64,000 nt of DNA from Polynucleobacter sp. MWH-P3-07-1 (GCF_018687555.1 NZ_CP061296.1:620001-684000), one strand, 5' to 3'; positions 54,653 to 63,875 are shown, counted from the stretch's first letter. Made by a program: numbers and translations. Notes: generated by a model not told the origin, from the letters alone.

Positions 54653-55591
54653 ATGAGACTAATTACTTTTACACGACAAGGCAGTACAACACCTGAAATC
54701 GGAGCGCGACTTCCTTTGCCCGCCGGCGATCGTATCTTGCCATTTGCCGATGTGGCTAGGCTTGACTGCCAAGCAAGCTTTCCAAGCTCAATGAAAGCGT
54801 TTTTAAATGCTGGAGCAGGAGTGATGAACAAGGCTCAGCAATGGGTTTTAAACGCCATCACACAGTACTCTGAATTATTAATTGATGCTGATTCAATTAC
54901 CTATTTACCACCGATGATGGATGCCGAGAAATTTTTATGCGTTGGCAAAAATTATCGAACCCATTTAGAAGAACTGAAGCGTACTAATTTAATTAAAGAA
55001 ATTCCACAAGAGCCAACCTCTTTTATTAAATTAAATTCTTGTTTGTCTGGACATAATGCTAAGGTGATTCGACCTAAGGGAATCACGAAACTAGATTACG
55101 AGCCTGAACTGGTTTTTGTGATTGGTAAGCGAGCACTTGGGGCAAAAAAAAATGAAGCCATGAGTTATGTTGCAGGTGTCACTATCCTGAATGACCTGAC
55201 TTGTCGTGATCTGCAACTTAAAGAAGTGGCTTCTGGCTCCCGTTTTTGGACGGGCAAAAATATTCCAGGATTTGGCCCTCTGGGCCCAGAAATTGTGACG
55301 ATTGATGAAATACCAGACGTATATAACCTTTGGATGACTTGCTCGGTTAATGGTCAAGAGCGGATGCGCGTCAACACTCAAGATCAAATCTGGAAAATAT
55401 CTGACATTCTTGAGCACTTTTCTAGGTTTATTCCAATTGAGGCTGGGGACATGTTCTCCACCGGAGCGCCAGGTGGGGTTGCAGTCGGAAAAGATAATGC
55501 TGATGAGCTTTATCTCAAGCCTGGTGATGTAGTGGAGTGCTCCATTGAGGGTATTACGACCCTAAGAACTACTATTGTTGAGCCAACTTAA
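54653..55591 (+). CDS. Fumarylacetoacetate hydrolase-family enzyme
   Basis: This 312-residue enzyme has an FAH C-terminal domain. Metal ligands are in YEPELVFVIGKRA and the Asp in ILNDLTCRDLQ; EKFLCVGKNYRTHLEE, FWTGKNIPGFGPLGPEIV and FSTGAPGGV are also characteristic. It might hydrolyse or decarboxylate an acyl-pyruvate or related keto acid. The Bug receptor gene follows 12 bases downstream, suggesting uptake and breakdown of one compound. Confidence 0.9.
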   Translation: MRLITFTRQGSTTPEIGARLPLPAGDRILPFADVARLDCQASFPSSMKAFLNAGAGVMNKAQQWVLNAITQYSELLIDADSITYLPPMMDAEKFLCVGKNYRTHLEELKRTNLIKEIPQEPTSFIKLNSCLSGHNAKVIRPKGITKLDYEPELVFVIGKRALGAKKNEAMSYVAGVTILNDLTCRDLQLKEVASGSRFWTGKNIPGFGPLGPEIVTIDEIPDVYNLWMTCSVNGQERMRVNTQDQIWKISDILEHFSRFIPIEAGDMFSTGAPGGVAVGKDNADELYLKPGDVVECSIEGITTLRTTIVEPT

Positions 55592-55603
55592 TTTCCAAGC
55601 GTA

Positions 55604-56551
55604 ATGAAACAATATCTATCTCTGCTACTGTGCTTTTTCAGCTTACTTTTCAGCATCAACTCAGTTGCGGAGCTAGCAACAAACTTTCCTGTTAAGCCAG
55701 TAAAAATCATTGTGCCTTTTCCTCCAGGCGGGGGTGCCGATACTTTAATTCGCATCATGACACCAGCCCTTTCTGAAAATTGGAAGCAGACCCTGATCAT
55801 TGAAAACCACCCTGGTGCTAGCGGTCTTATTGGCTCGGATTTAGTAGCTCAATCTCCCGCTGATGGGTATACATTACTAATGGGTTCAACTGCAGCCGTT
55901 ACTGATAAAAATATCGGGCAATTTACACCCATCGCCTTAGTTTCTGCATCGCCCTACATTGTTACGATAAATCCGAAACTCAACATCACCTCAATACGTG
56001 GTTTGATTTCTTATGCAAAAGCGAATCCCGGTAAGTTGCGTTTTGGCTCATCGGGTTTAGGTTCTGCATCACATTTGGCCGGAGAGCTCTTTGCATCTAT
56101 GGCTGACATTGATATTCTGCATGTCCCTTATAAAGGGACTGGACAGGCCCTGACAGATTTATTGGCCGGCCATATTGATTTGATGTTTGCTCCAGCGCAA
56201 ACTGTCATATCGCAGATTGAGTCCGGCAAATTGATTTCTTTAGCTCAAACGGGGTCTAAACGTTCTGCAGCTTTGCCCAACATTCCAACAGTCGCAGAAT
56301 CTGGTCTGCCAGGTTACAGTGCGGTGGGATGGTTTGGACTTTTTGCCCCAGCCAAAACTCCGCTGCCGGTGGTCCAGAAAATTAATCAGTCTGTAATGAC
56401 CGCACTCTCTGATAAGTCCATTCGGGCTGCAATGATGGAGCGGGGAAGTGATCCAGCTAGCGGCTCCGCATCTGATTTTGCAGCCTTTTTACGCTTAGAC
56501 CAGGCTAAATGGGCAAAATTGATCAAGCAAAATGGGATTGCAGTGCAATAA
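55604..56551 (+). CDS. Bug/TctC-family periplasmic solute receptor
   Basis: The protein has a signal peptide (LSLLLCFFSLLFSINSVAEL) and the Bug family pattern FPVKPVKIIVPFPPGGGADTLIR, then GASGLIGSDLVAQSPADGYTLLMG and HVPYKGTGQALTDLLAGHIDLMF. Bug proteins bind carboxylates or aromatic compounds for TTT transporters and are greatly expanded in Burkholderiales. No TctA/TctB permease is beside it. It probably serves the same pathway as the adjacent FAH enzyme. Confidence 0.93.
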   Translation: MKQYLSLLLCFFSLLFSINSVAELATNFPVKPVKIIVPFPPGGGADTLIRIMTPALSENWKQTLIIENHPGASGLIGSDLVAQSPADGYTLLMGSTAAVTDKNIGQFTPIALVSASPYIVTINPKLNITSIRGLISYAKANPGKLRFGSSGLGSASHLAGELFASMADIDILHVPYKGTGQALTDLLAGHIDLMFAPAQTVISQIESGKLISLAQTGSKRSAALPNIPTVAESGLPGYSAVGWFGLFAPAKTPLPVVQKINQSVMTALSDKSIRAAMMERGSDPASGSASDFAAFLRLDQAKWAKLIKQNGIAVQ

Positions 56552-56604
56552 AGCCAAGAATCGGTATCATTTAAGGCTATTTACAGAATTGCTAGGAAAA
56601 GAAA

Positions 56605-57753
56605 ATGCCAGGTCTATTGCCCAATGTTGATCCTGATGGTCTATTAGAGTTTTCAGTGGTTTATACCGATCGCTCTTTGAACCACATGTCAAATGAGTTT
56701 AAAAAGGTGATCGTTGATATCTCGAGTATCTTGAAAGATGCGTACAACGCAAGCTCAGCAGTGATCGTTCCTGGTAGTGGTACTTATGGCATGGAAGCTG
56801 TAGCTCGCCAGTTTGCTACCAATCAAAAATGTGTGGTTTTACGAAATGGCTACTTTAGTTATCGCTGGACACAGATTTTTGATTTGGCCAACATCACTAA
56901 CGACATCACCGTGATCAAAGGTAGGCAGCTAGACAATTCCACTCAAGGTGTATTTGCTCCAGCTCCTATCGAAGAGGTTGTGGCGCAGATTAAAGCGCAC
57001 AAGCCCGCAGTGGTATTTGCTCCCCATGTAGAAACTTCTGCTGGAATCATTCTTCCGGATGACTACTTAAAAGCAGTAGGTGAAGCGGTGAGATCGGTAG
57101 GCGGTTTGTTTGTGCTCGATTGCATCGCCTCTGGTGCAATGTGGGTTGATATGAAAGCCTGTCATGTTGATCTCTTGATTACTGCACCACAAAAAGGGTG
57201 GAGTAGTTCACCTTGTTGCGCAATGGTTGCGATGAGTGATCGTGCCCGTGAAAAAATTGAGAGCACTCAGAGCAGTAGTTTTTCGATGGATCTCAAAAAA
57301 TGGTTGCAGATCATGGAGACCTATGAAAAGGGTGCTCACGTTTATCACACCACCATGCCAACTGACGCGCTCAAAATTCTGCGCAATGTCATGAAAGAAA
57401 CCCAAGACCTTGGTTTTGATTCGCTAAAAGCCAAGCAGGTCGAATTGGGAACTAAAGTGCGCGCTTTACTCGAGTCAAAAGGTTATCCATCAGTTGCAGC
57501 CAAAGGTTTCCAGGCTCCTGGCGTAGTGGTTAGCTACACCAAGGATCCAGAGATTCAATCGGGCAAGAAATTTATTGCACTCGGTTTGCAAACTGCTGCT
57601 GGGGTTCCCCTTCAGTGTGACGAGCGTCCCGATTTCCGAACCTTCCGTATCGGCTTGTTTGGTATTGAGAAGTTAGAGCATGTTGATCGTACGGTTCAAC
57701 ACCTTGAGGCCGCTTTAGAGAAGATCGTCGAGACTGAGGCAGTGCCTGCTTAA
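56605..57753 (+). CDS. Class V aminotransferase (alanine-glyoxylate/serine-pyruvate type)
   Basis: This PLP enzyme of 382 residues has VIVPGSGTYGMEAVARQF, the FVLDCIASGAMWVDM segment with the PLP-binding Asp, and Lys in TAPQKGWSSSP. The alanine-glyoxylate or serine-glyoxylate aminotransferase role is likely, but the exact substrate is uncertain. It has its own ribosome site (GGAAAAGAAA) and a terminator after it. Confidence 0.9.
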   Translation: MPGLLPNVDPDGLLEFSVVYTDRSLNHMSNEFKKVIVDISSILKDAYNASSAVIVPGSGTYGMEAVARQFATNQKCVVLRNGYFSYRWTQIFDLANITNDITVIKGRQLDNSTQGVFAPAPIEEVVAQIKAHKPAVVFAPHVETSAGIILPDDYLKAVGEAVRSVGGLFVLDCIASGAMWVDMKACHVDLLITAPQKGWSSSPCCAMVAMSDRAREKIESTQSSSFSMDLKKWLQIMETYEKGAHVYHTTMPTDALKILRNVMKETQDLGFDSLKAKQVELGTKVRALLESKGYPSVAAKGFQAPGVVVSYTKDPEIQSGKKFIALGLQTAAGVPLQCDERPDFRTFRIGLFGIEKLEHVDRTVQHLEAALEKIVETEAVPA

Positions 57754-57770
57754 GTCCAGTTACTAGAAGC

Positions 57771-57799
57771 AAAAGGGTCATCTTAGGATGGCCCTTTTT
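57771..57799 (+). terminator. Rho-independent terminator after the aminotransferase
   Basis: AAAGGGTCATC faces GATGGCCCTTT around TTAG, with one mismatch, and is followed by TTTTTC. Confidence 0.85.
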
Positions 57800-57911
57800 C
57801 TTTCCTAGACTTTCATTGTCGAAGCCAAACCCTATCCAAAACCCTTAAATTGGCATATTTGTTGATTTATTAGGTATGATTCATTCATCACTGAATGTTT
57901 TGGAGATATAA

Positions 57912-58175
57912 ATGACTCGTACTTCCCGCCTTGCTTTAGCCGCTTTGGTTTCCGCCTCAATTGGCTTAAGCCCCATGATGGTCTTGGCTGCAGATCCTGC
58001 CCCTGCACCTGTAGCTGCTCCAGCAGCAGCGCCTGCAGCAATGCCTGCAGCAACCACGCCTGCGCAAGATAAGGCTGCTGCTAAGGCAGAAAAGAAAGCT
58101 AAGAAAAAGGCAGAAAAGAAAGCTAAGAAAAAGGCCAAGAAGAAAGCGAAAGCTGCAGAAGCCGCTGCTCAGTAA
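57912..58175 (+). CDS. Exported Lys/Ala-rich repeat protein
   Basis: This 87-residue protein has a signal peptide (about residues 1-27, LAALVSASIGLSPMMVLA), a Pro/Ala-rich middle (ADPAPAPVAAPAAAP) and a tail made of Lys/Ala repeats (AEKKAKKKAEKKAKKKAKKK). DNA at 58086-58133 is an exact 24-bp tandem repeat. GGAG lies before the ATG. The mature protein would be strongly basic and disordered; it might bind anionic envelope polymers or nucleic acid, but this is a guess. Similar short proteins occur in betaproteobacteria. Confidence 0.75.
   Translation: MTRTSRLALAALVSASIGLSPMMVLAADPAPAPVAAPAAAPAAMPAATTPAQDKAAAKAEKKAKKKAEKKAKKKAKKKAKAAEAAAQ
58086..58133 (+). repeat. 24-bp exact tandem repeat in the Lys/Ala-rich gene
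   Basis: Two identical 24-base units encode AEKKAKKK twice. Copy number could change by slippage without altering the frame. Confidence 0.85.
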
Positions 58176-59059
58176 TGTTGATTTAGGAGTGATCTCATTT
58201 CTAAAATGAGTTCGGAGGGTGTTAGGCCAAGCGGCCCGACATCCTGAGCGACTAAAGCATCAGCAGCGCTCGCATGCAACTCTACTGCTAGGCAGCTTGC
58301 ATCCCATAAGTCCAATGTATGGCGCACGCCTTGTGCTGCTAAGGCGGCAATGCTTCCCGTCAAGACATCCCCCATCCCGCCTGTCGCCATACCTGCATTG
58401 CCTTGTAAACACTGCACGGGCGCATCAATCGGTGAGGCAATCAGTGTATGTTGACCCTTGAGAATCACAATGGACTGAGTTAACTTTACCAAGGCATGAA
58501 TGGAACCAAGCCGATCTGCTTGGACTTGCGCGCTAGTAGAGTTTAGTAGTCGAGCAGCTTCGCCTGGATGAGGTGTTAATGCTGTTAACAGCGGAAAAGT
58601 TTGATTGCGATGACGCAAGAGAGTTAACAAAGATTCATCTTGACTGATGAGGTTAAGGGCATCCGCGTCAATGATGAGCGGAACGGCAGGGTAGCTTAGT
58701 GCTGTACTGAGCCACGCCTGTGCAATTGAAGTATTTCCAAGGCCTGGACCAATTGCAATGCAGTCTGGTTTTAACTCTGAGAGTTGAGCGGCTGCATCAG
58801 GCTTGGCTAAGCGAACCATCAGTTCAGCTTGCTCAGGTATGCAATGGGCTGAAGCAGGATCTAGCATTTCTAATATGGTCCAGCCTGCACCCAAATGGAG
58901 ACAGGCTTTTCCGGCTAAGACAATCGCCCCAGCCATACCCGGGGCGCCGCCAATCAGCACCACTTTTCCAGCATCAGATTTGCTTTCTGCTGGATCGCGC
59001 TGGAGTCGCTTAATCAGTGCAAAGTAATTTAAAGGCTCGGGGGCTGTAGTGTTGGGCAT
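58169..59059 (-). CDS. nnrD: NAD(P)HX dehydratase (ADP-dependent)
   Basis: This kinase-fold enzyme repairs hydrated NAD(P)H using ADP or ATP. Family motifs are KVVLIGGAPGMAGAIVLAGKACLHLGAGW, ALTPHPGEAARLL and GNAGMATGGMGDVLTG. The start at 59059 (MPNTTAPEPL) is preferred; an upstream ATG at 59116 adds a hydrophobic stretch. It is not fused to the epimerase NnrE domain, as it is in E. coli. The stop overlaps the convergent Lys/Ala-rich gene by seven bases. Confidence 0.9.
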   Translation of the reverse strand: MPNTTAPEPLNYFALIKRLQRDPAESKSDAGKVVLIGGAPGMAGAIVLAGKACLHLGAGWTILEMLDPASAHCIPEQAELMVRLAKPDAAAQLSELKPDCIAIGPGLGNTSIAQAWLSTALSYPAVPLIIDADALNLISQDESLLTLLRHRNQTFPLLTALTPHPGEAARLLNSTSAQVQADRLGSIHALVKLTQSIVILKGQHTLIASPIDAPVQCLQGNAGMATGGMGDVLTGSIAALAAQGVRHTLDLWDASCLAVELHASAADALVAQDVGPLGLTPSELILEMRSLLNQHY

Positions 59060-59151
59060 GAATAGAAATAGATGGCTCTCAATAGATGTTACTACCAAGC
59101 CGTCAAATAAAGGCATTAAGATGGAAGCACTGAATATTTTGAAGGCAATCG

Positions 59152-60009
59152 ATGAGCCCTAAGCTCCCCGTTAATAATTCTCAGACCATTACCGAGTTCT
59201 TCAATCTTCATAAAGAGGATATTCATGAAGAAACTACTGAAGAATCTTATAAGTTTGCTTTTGCAGACGAAGCCTTCTTGGCTCGCAAAGAAACGATGGG
59301 AATTCGGTTTGAGTTGGAATTGCTAAAGCCCGACATCCTATTGCGAGAGCATGGCATTGAACATACCATCACGGTCTTTGGCTCAACGCGTTTTATTAGT
59401 CATGATGAAGCAGAAAAACGAGTGGCAGAAGCCAAGACTCCTGAAGAGCAGTTTGAGGCCAAACGGGCAATCGACAATAGTCACTTTTATGAGGAAGCCA
59501 GAAAGTTCGGTACTTTAGTGGCCCAATACAATGCGACCCAAACGAGCGCTAATAACAAGTTGCATATTTGTACTGGTGGTGGTCCCGGCATTATGGAAGC
59601 AGCTAGCAGAGGTGCTTTTGAGAGTGGCGACCAAACCATTGGCTTTAACATTAGCCTGCCGCGTGAGCAAAGACCCAATCCCTATCTCACTGAAGGCCTC
59701 AGTTTTCGCTTTCATTACTTTGCACTGCGCAAGATGCACTTCATGCTGCGTGCGAGAGCCATTGTGGCCTTTCCTGGAGGATTTGGTTCCATGGATGAAC
59801 TGTTTGAGGTGCTCACATTGATGCAAACGCATAAGGTGGCCCAACTCCCCATCATCCTGGTCGGTAAGTCATTTTGGGAGTCTACGGTGAACTTCGATCT
59901 CATGATGGAATATGGAGTGATTGAGCGTTCAGACATGAAGCTACTGCATTTCACCGAAACTGCAGAAGAAACTTGGCAGATTATTCAGCAGTGGTACCAG
60001 TTGGCCTAA
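59152..60009 (+). CDS. LOG-family/TIGR00730-type Rossmann protein
   Basis: The protein has the LOG motifs GGGPGIMEAASRGA and PGGFGSMDELFEV, which in plants and bacteria mark cytokinin-riboside phosphate or AMP nucleosidases. At 285 residues it is longer than the 190-residue core because of an N-terminal helical extension (about 80 residues). The ATG at 59152 has AAGG seven bases upstream. The substrate is unknown here; nucleotide cleavage is likely. Confidence 0.9.
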   Translation: MSPKLPVNNSQTITEFFNLHKEDIHEETTEESYKFAFADEAFLARKETMGIRFELELLKPDILLREHGIEHTITVFGSTRFISHDEAEKRVAEAKTPEEQFEAKRAIDNSHFYEEARKFGTLVAQYNATQTSANNKLHICTGGGPGIMEAASRGAFESGDQTIGFNISLPREQRPNPYLTEGLSFRFHYFALRKMHFMLRARAIVAFPGGFGSMDELFEVLTLMQTHKVAQLPIILVGKSFWESTVNFDLMMEYGVIERSDMKLLHFTETAEETWQIIQQWYQLA

Positions 60010-60025
60010 AACTTCAGATTTTAAG

Positions 60026-60541
60026 ATGATGCAAATACCAACCAATTCCCTCGCAGTGCAGCTTGATATCCCTGCCTATACCTTTGGTATTGCCATATTG
60101 ATGCTAGTCATGATTTTTCATGGTATTTGCCTACTCCAGACTGCTAAACGCTATGAGGTTAAAGCTTATCTGTATTTAGCAGAGAAAAGGTATGCTGAAG
60201 TCACTAAAGTTTTTTACCAGGCTATTCTCCTGCTCTTAATTACACATCTCTTTGAAATTTTGATTTGGGGTTTATTTATTTACAGCTTTGGGTTGATTAC
60301 ACATTGGTCACAAAGTGTTTTATTTAGTGGCAGCGCTTATACGGCAATCGGTTTTATGGATGACACCTTGCCTGAAGGTTGGCGCATGCTTGCAGTGATT
60401 ATTGCTTTCTCCGGTTTATTCTCTTTTGCCTGGACAGCTTCAGTCATGATTTCAATGACAAGAAGTTTTCGGAAGGCTTATACACGCATGCATATGCATA
60501 AACTCAATCTATCCCAAGAGATTATCGATCGGTTTGAATAA
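60026..60541 (+). CDS. Ion-channel-like membrane protein
   Basis: The protein has about four membrane segments and, between the last two, a pore-like loop (FSGSAYTAIGFMDDTLPEGWRML, then AVIIAFSGLFSFAWTASVMI). This recalls the two-TM potassium channel (Ion_trans_2) layout, but the selectivity motif TVGYGD is replaced by TAIGFMD. The loop between TM1 and TM2 is basic and amphipathic. It starts 17 bases after the LOG gene. Ion specificity is unknown. Confidence 0.75.
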   Translation: MMQIPTNSLAVQLDIPAYTFGIAILMLVMIFHGICLLQTAKRYEVKAYLYLAEKRYAEVTKVFYQAILLLLITHLFEILIWGLFIYSFGLITHWSQSVLFSGSAYTAIGFMDDTLPEGWRMLAVIIAFSGLFSFAWTASVMISMTRSFRKAYTRMHMHKLNLSQEIIDRFE

Positions 60542-60544
60542 TTA

Positions 60545-61762
60545 ATGAGTACTCAATGGGACGCCATCATTATTGGTGGAGGTGCAGCTGGCCTTTTTTG
60601 CGCAGGGGTAGCAGGGCAACTCAATAAGCGGGTATTGGTGCTTGATCATGCCGAGGTCTTGGGGGAAAAGATTCGGATTAGCGGGGGAGGCCGCTGTAAT
60701 TTCACAAACCAGCATAGTAGCCCAGCCAATTTCTTATCACTCAATCCCCATTTTGTGAAGAGTGCTCTTGCACGTTACCCTGCAAAAGCCTTTATCAAAT
60801 TAGTAGAGTCCTATGGCATTGACTATCACGAGAAACATCAGGGCCAACTGTTTTGCGACCACTCTGCGCAAGACATTATTCAAATGCTATTTGCTGAGTG
60901 CGCTAAAGGTAAAGTAGTGATCCGCAATCCCGTGTCTGTACTCAATATTGCGCAAGAGTCAGGTAGCTGGGTGGTCAATACCAGTGCAGGATCAGAAAAA
61001 ACAAAGTCTGTTGTCATGGCAACCGGCGGCTTACCAGTGCCTGCGATTGGTGCCACTGCTTACGCACTGGATATTGCCAAACAATTCAACCTGAGTGTGG
61101 TTGAACCTCGTCCAGGTTTAGTACCTCTGTCCTTTACTGCAGACTCATTTCATCATCTCAATGAATTAGCAGGTCTGAGCTTGCCAGTCCGAATTAGTTC
61201 AGGATCTAAAGGTGATCGCTATGGTGCCTGCCGCTTTCAGGAAGACTTATTACTGACGCACAAGGGCTTATCTGGACCAGCTGTTTTACAAGCCAGTAGT
61301 TATTGGACTGAAGGTGAGGGCATCCACATTGATTGGCTTGGCTCAGTTGAAGTGGCTGGCGGCTTTCATTGCGATACTTTGTTTAATGATGAGGACAATC
61401 GCTTAAAAACTGCTGAGACAATTTTGGCTTCCGTGCTTCCGCAGCGTTTGGCAAAAGCCTTTGCGGAACAGAAAAATCTTGGAGGACGCAAGTGGGCAGA
61501 AGTTTCTAAAAAAGATCGCCAAGCACTTAAAGAATTAATAACCAACTGGTCGGTGAAGCCTGCGGGTACCCTGGGCTGGAAAAAGGCTGAAGTGATGCTG
61601 GGAGGAGTAGATACCAACGATCTAGATGGTCAAACGATGATGGCTAAATCCCATCCTGGTTTGTATTTCATCGGCGAGTGTGTTGATGTTACTGGCCACT
61701 TAGGCGGCCATAATTTTCAGTGGGCTTGGGCTAGCGGCTTTGCTTGTGCGCAAGCTGTTTAG
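60545..61762 (+). CDS. HI0933-family FAD-dependent oxidoreductase
   Basis: This 405-residue flavoprotein has the dinucleotide motif IIIGGGAAGLFCAGVAGQ, the ISGGGRCNFTN segment and the C-terminal GECVDVTGHLGGHNFQWAWASGFACAQ that define HI0933/BaiN-type enzymes. The substrate is unknown. It starts three bases after the channel gene, and its last 32 bases overlap the convergent terC gene. Confidence 0.9.
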   Translation: MSTQWDAIIIGGGAAGLFCAGVAGQLNKRVLVLDHAEVLGEKIRISGGGRCNFTNQHSSPANFLSLNPHFVKSALARYPAKAFIKLVESYGIDYHEKHQGQLFCDHSAQDIIQMLFAECAKGKVVIRNPVSVLNIAQESGSWVVNTSAGSEKTKSVVMATGGLPVPAIGATAYALDIAKQFNLSVVEPRPGLVPLSFTADSFHHLNELAGLSLPVRISSGSKGDRYGACRFQEDLLLTHKGLSGPAVLQASSYWTEGEGIHIDWLGSVEVAGGFHCDTLFNDEDNRLKTAETILASVLPQRLAKAFAEQKNLGGRKWAEVSKKDRQALKELITNWSVKPAGTLGWKKAEVMLGGVDTNDLDGQTMMAKSHPGLYFIGECVDVTGHLGGHNFQWAWASGFACAQAV

Positions 61763-62489
61763 CTCGAGCGCGAATATTGAGTAACTCAACCCCCAGAGAA
61801 AAAGCCATCGCAACATAGATGTAACCCTTAGGGATATGCAATCCCATCCCTTCGGCAATTAAGACTACACCCACGACGGTCAGAAAAGAGAGCGCCAACA
61901 CTTTGATGGAAGCATGGCGGCCGACAAAGTCTCCGATCGGTTTAGCAGCCAGTAGCATGATCAAAACCGAAGCGATCACAGCAGCAATCATGATCGCAAT
62001 CTCATCTACCATGCCTACTGCAGTAATGACACTATCTAAAGAGAAGATCATATCGAGTAGCGCAATTTGCCCTACTGAAGCAATGAATAATTTCTGGATA
62101 GATTCTTTGGGGCTGATCTGCTCAGCTTCTGAAGGGGTATTGGAGTCATGATGGAGCTCCACTTCAGAATAGATTTCCTTTGAGGCTTTCCAGATCAGGA
62201 AGAAGCCGCCGAGTAATAAGATCAGATCTCGACCAGAGACCGCATGCTGAAAAAAGCTAAAAATGGGTTCTGTTAAGCCCATCACCCATGACAAACTCAG
62301 CAACAGTAGGATACGGGTGATGAGTGCAAAAAGGAGGCCAATCCGCCTAACCTGTTCGCGGATACTGACCGGTAAGCGACCTGCAATCACACTTATAAAA
62401 ATAATGTTATCGATGCCCAGAATAATTTCGAGTGCAGCTAAGGTGAAGAAGGCCACCCAAGCATTAGGGTTTACAAGTAGATCGAGCAT
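61731..62489 (-). CDS. TerC-family integral membrane protein
   Basis: This protein of about 252 residues has seven membrane segments and family motifs FTLAALEIILGIDNIIFIS and LLDMIFSLDSVITAVGM, which contain the intramembrane acidic residues for metal binding. TerC proteins are linked to tellurite resistance or manganese export (Alx/MntX-type). The start at 62489 (MLDLLVNPNAW) is preferred; the frame extends 14 codons upstream. It converges with the HI0933-family gene. Confidence 0.92.
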   Translation of the reverse strand: MLDLLVNPNAWVAFFTLAALEIILGIDNIIFISVIAGRLPVSIREQVRRIGLLFALITRILLLLSLSWVMGLTEPIFSFFQHAVSGRDLILLLGGFFLIWKASKEIYSEVELHHDSNTPSEAEQISPKESIQKLFIASVGQIALLDMIFSLDSVITAVGMVDEIAIMIAAVIASVLIMLLAAKPIGDFVGRHASIKVLALSFLTVVGVVLIAEGMGLHIPKGYIYVAMAFSLGVELLNIRARAKQLAHKQSR

Positions 62490-62651
62490 GAATGGGGTTT
62501 CTTCTAATGAATTTAAAAGGACGATCTCCATTTTAACGATTCAAGGAGTGCTTATTGGCAAGTGTCGAATTTGGGTATAGAGTAGGGTTTATCAGGCAAG
62601 CATTCTTAAATTCCGAATTTTCTACCGCACAATTGATTAAAGGAAGGCACC

Positions 62652-63200
62652 ATGAATCCAAAAGATTTTCAGGACTGGCAAAGAGAAAAAGCGAAAGAGC
62701 TGTTCACTTTCTCACACAAATTACTCGAAACCGCTAAAGAGATTGGCGATCATCATCTGGCTGAAGTTGAGTACAGCATGAAAAATGCCATGGCTACTGC
62801 TAAGTCAGCTGCCAAGAATGACCTTGGTAAATTAAAAGATCTACAAGAAGAAGCAACAAAAGAAGCTGCTAAGCGTGCAGCAACTTACCAAAAGAAGGTT
62901 AAATCCTTGCTGAAGGATTTGGGTGAGAATGCTGCTGATGAAACAGAGAAGCATTTAGAGAAGGTGCGCCATTCATTGGTCAGCTGGCTTGAGGATGCAG
63001 AAAGCAAAATGCCAGCCCATGCAGACAAGTTATCGAAAGTGGTTCATGAAATGTCGACCACTGGTCAGCAGATGTTTCAGGAGGGCCGTCGCATTGTGAA
63101 TCAAGTGGCTGATACTGCCGAAAAGAACCTGGATGAGTTGGTCAAGAAAACCTCGGCCGGTAAAGGCAAATCAAAAGCAAAAGAAGCCGGTTCTGAATAA
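62652..63200 (+). CDS. Phasin-family protein
   Basis: This 182-residue helical protein has an amphipathic N-terminal half (FQDWQREKAKELFTFSHKLLETAKEIGDHHLAEVEYSMKNA) and a long heptad-like part, ending in a Lys/Ala/Gly-rich tail. It matches phasins, which coat polyhydroxyalkanoate granules. GGAAGG lies before the ATG. With 3-hydroxybutyrate dehydrogenase in the window, storage polymer metabolism is likely. A terminator follows. Confidence 0.82.
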   Translation: MNPKDFQDWQREKAKELFTFSHKLLETAKEIGDHHLAEVEYSMKNAMATAKSAAKNDLGKLKDLQEEATKEAAKRAATYQKKVKSLLKDLGENAADETEKHLEKVRHSLVSWLEDAESKMPAHADKLSKVVHEMSTTGQQMFQEGRRIVNQVADTAEKNLDELVKKTSAGKGKSKAKEAGSE

Positions 63201-63220
63201 GATCACTTCACTTTAATAAC

Positions 63221-63245
63221 AGCCACCCTAGCGGTGGCTTTTTTA
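63221..63245 (+). terminator. Rho-independent terminator after the phasin gene
   Basis: AGCCACC and GGTGGCT form a perfect stem around CTAGC, followed by TTTTTT. It touches the stop of the convergent small gene. Confidence 0.9.
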
Positions 63246-63467
63246 CTTCCAACCCTGGAGCCAGACATTACCATCAGTTAGCTCTCGCCAAGGAATGACT
63301 CGACTCTTTTTGCTATACACCGCTTCAAGCTCAACTGATTCTGCAAGCAATTCTTGCTCGGGGTCAGAGTAAATCACCTTAGCAACCAAAAAATGTTTCT
63401 CTTTGTTTACGGGGTGGACCGCAGTCCATTTGCTTAATAGGAGTTTCTTTGGGCTTAGTGGGTTCAT
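63243..63467 (-). CDS. TIGR02450-family small Trp-rich protein
   Basis: The 74-residue protein has the family core LLLSKWTAVHPVNKEKHFLVAKVI and ends VWLQGWK. Its four or so Trp residues are conserved in this family of unknown function. The start at 63467 (MNPLSPKKLLL) is chosen; a start nine codons upstream would overlap the next gene. It follows the lipoprotein gene by 11 bases on the minus strand. Confidence 0.85.
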   Translation of the reverse strand: MNPLSPKKLLLSKWTAVHPVNKEKHFLVAKVIYSDPEQELLAESVELEAVYSKKSRVIPWRELTDGNVWLQGWK

Positions 63468-63478
63468 CTGATCGCCAA

Positions 63479-63781
63479 TTAGAGTGCAGAGCATTGATAT
63501 TCTTTACCAGCGATATTGAGCTTACCTTGGCTGGGTATGAATCGTACTTCAGCATCCTGGGTGAGGGTAGGGCATTGAGTGGCGAAGTAAGTCATCTCTC
63601 CCAGAGCGCCACAATGGGTGTACCTGGTGTTTGGCAGAATCATTTGAGCCTGCTTCAGAATCATTGAGAGCTTCTGCCCATCGCCATCTTGACATGTCCA
63701 GGTTGTGTAGTCGACCCTGCCGCAGGCATAGAGCAGGACGATGCCTAAAAGGGGAGTGAGCAACTTCAATAGGGTTCGCAC
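63479..63781 (-). CDS. Small predicted lipoprotein, 100 residues
   Basis: The N-terminus MRTLLKLLTPLLGIVLLYAC is a lipoprotein signal with a Cys at residue 20. The mature part has about five further Cys residues and may hold disulfides; it is otherwise unrecognised. It is probably co-transcribed with the downstream Trp-rich gene. Divergent from the Tat-exported protein. Confidence 0.7.
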   Translation of the reverse strand: MRTLLKLLTPLLGIVLLYACGRVDYTTWTCQDGDGQKLSMILKQAQMILPNTRYTHCGALGEMTYFATQCPTLTQDAEVRFIPSQGKLNIAGKEYQCSAL

Positions 63782-63875
63782 ACCCCAAGCATAGCGAAAT
63801 TTTGGGCACTTTGCGTTTGGTATTAAGATTTATCTAGAGTGATATTAAAAAGATAAAAATCTTAAAGGAGACAGT

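Noticed and set aside
57881..58138. Minus-strand hydrophobic frame opposite the Lys/Ala-rich gene
   Set aside because: It is the mirror of a repetitive Lys/Ala coding region and has no ribosome site or family features.
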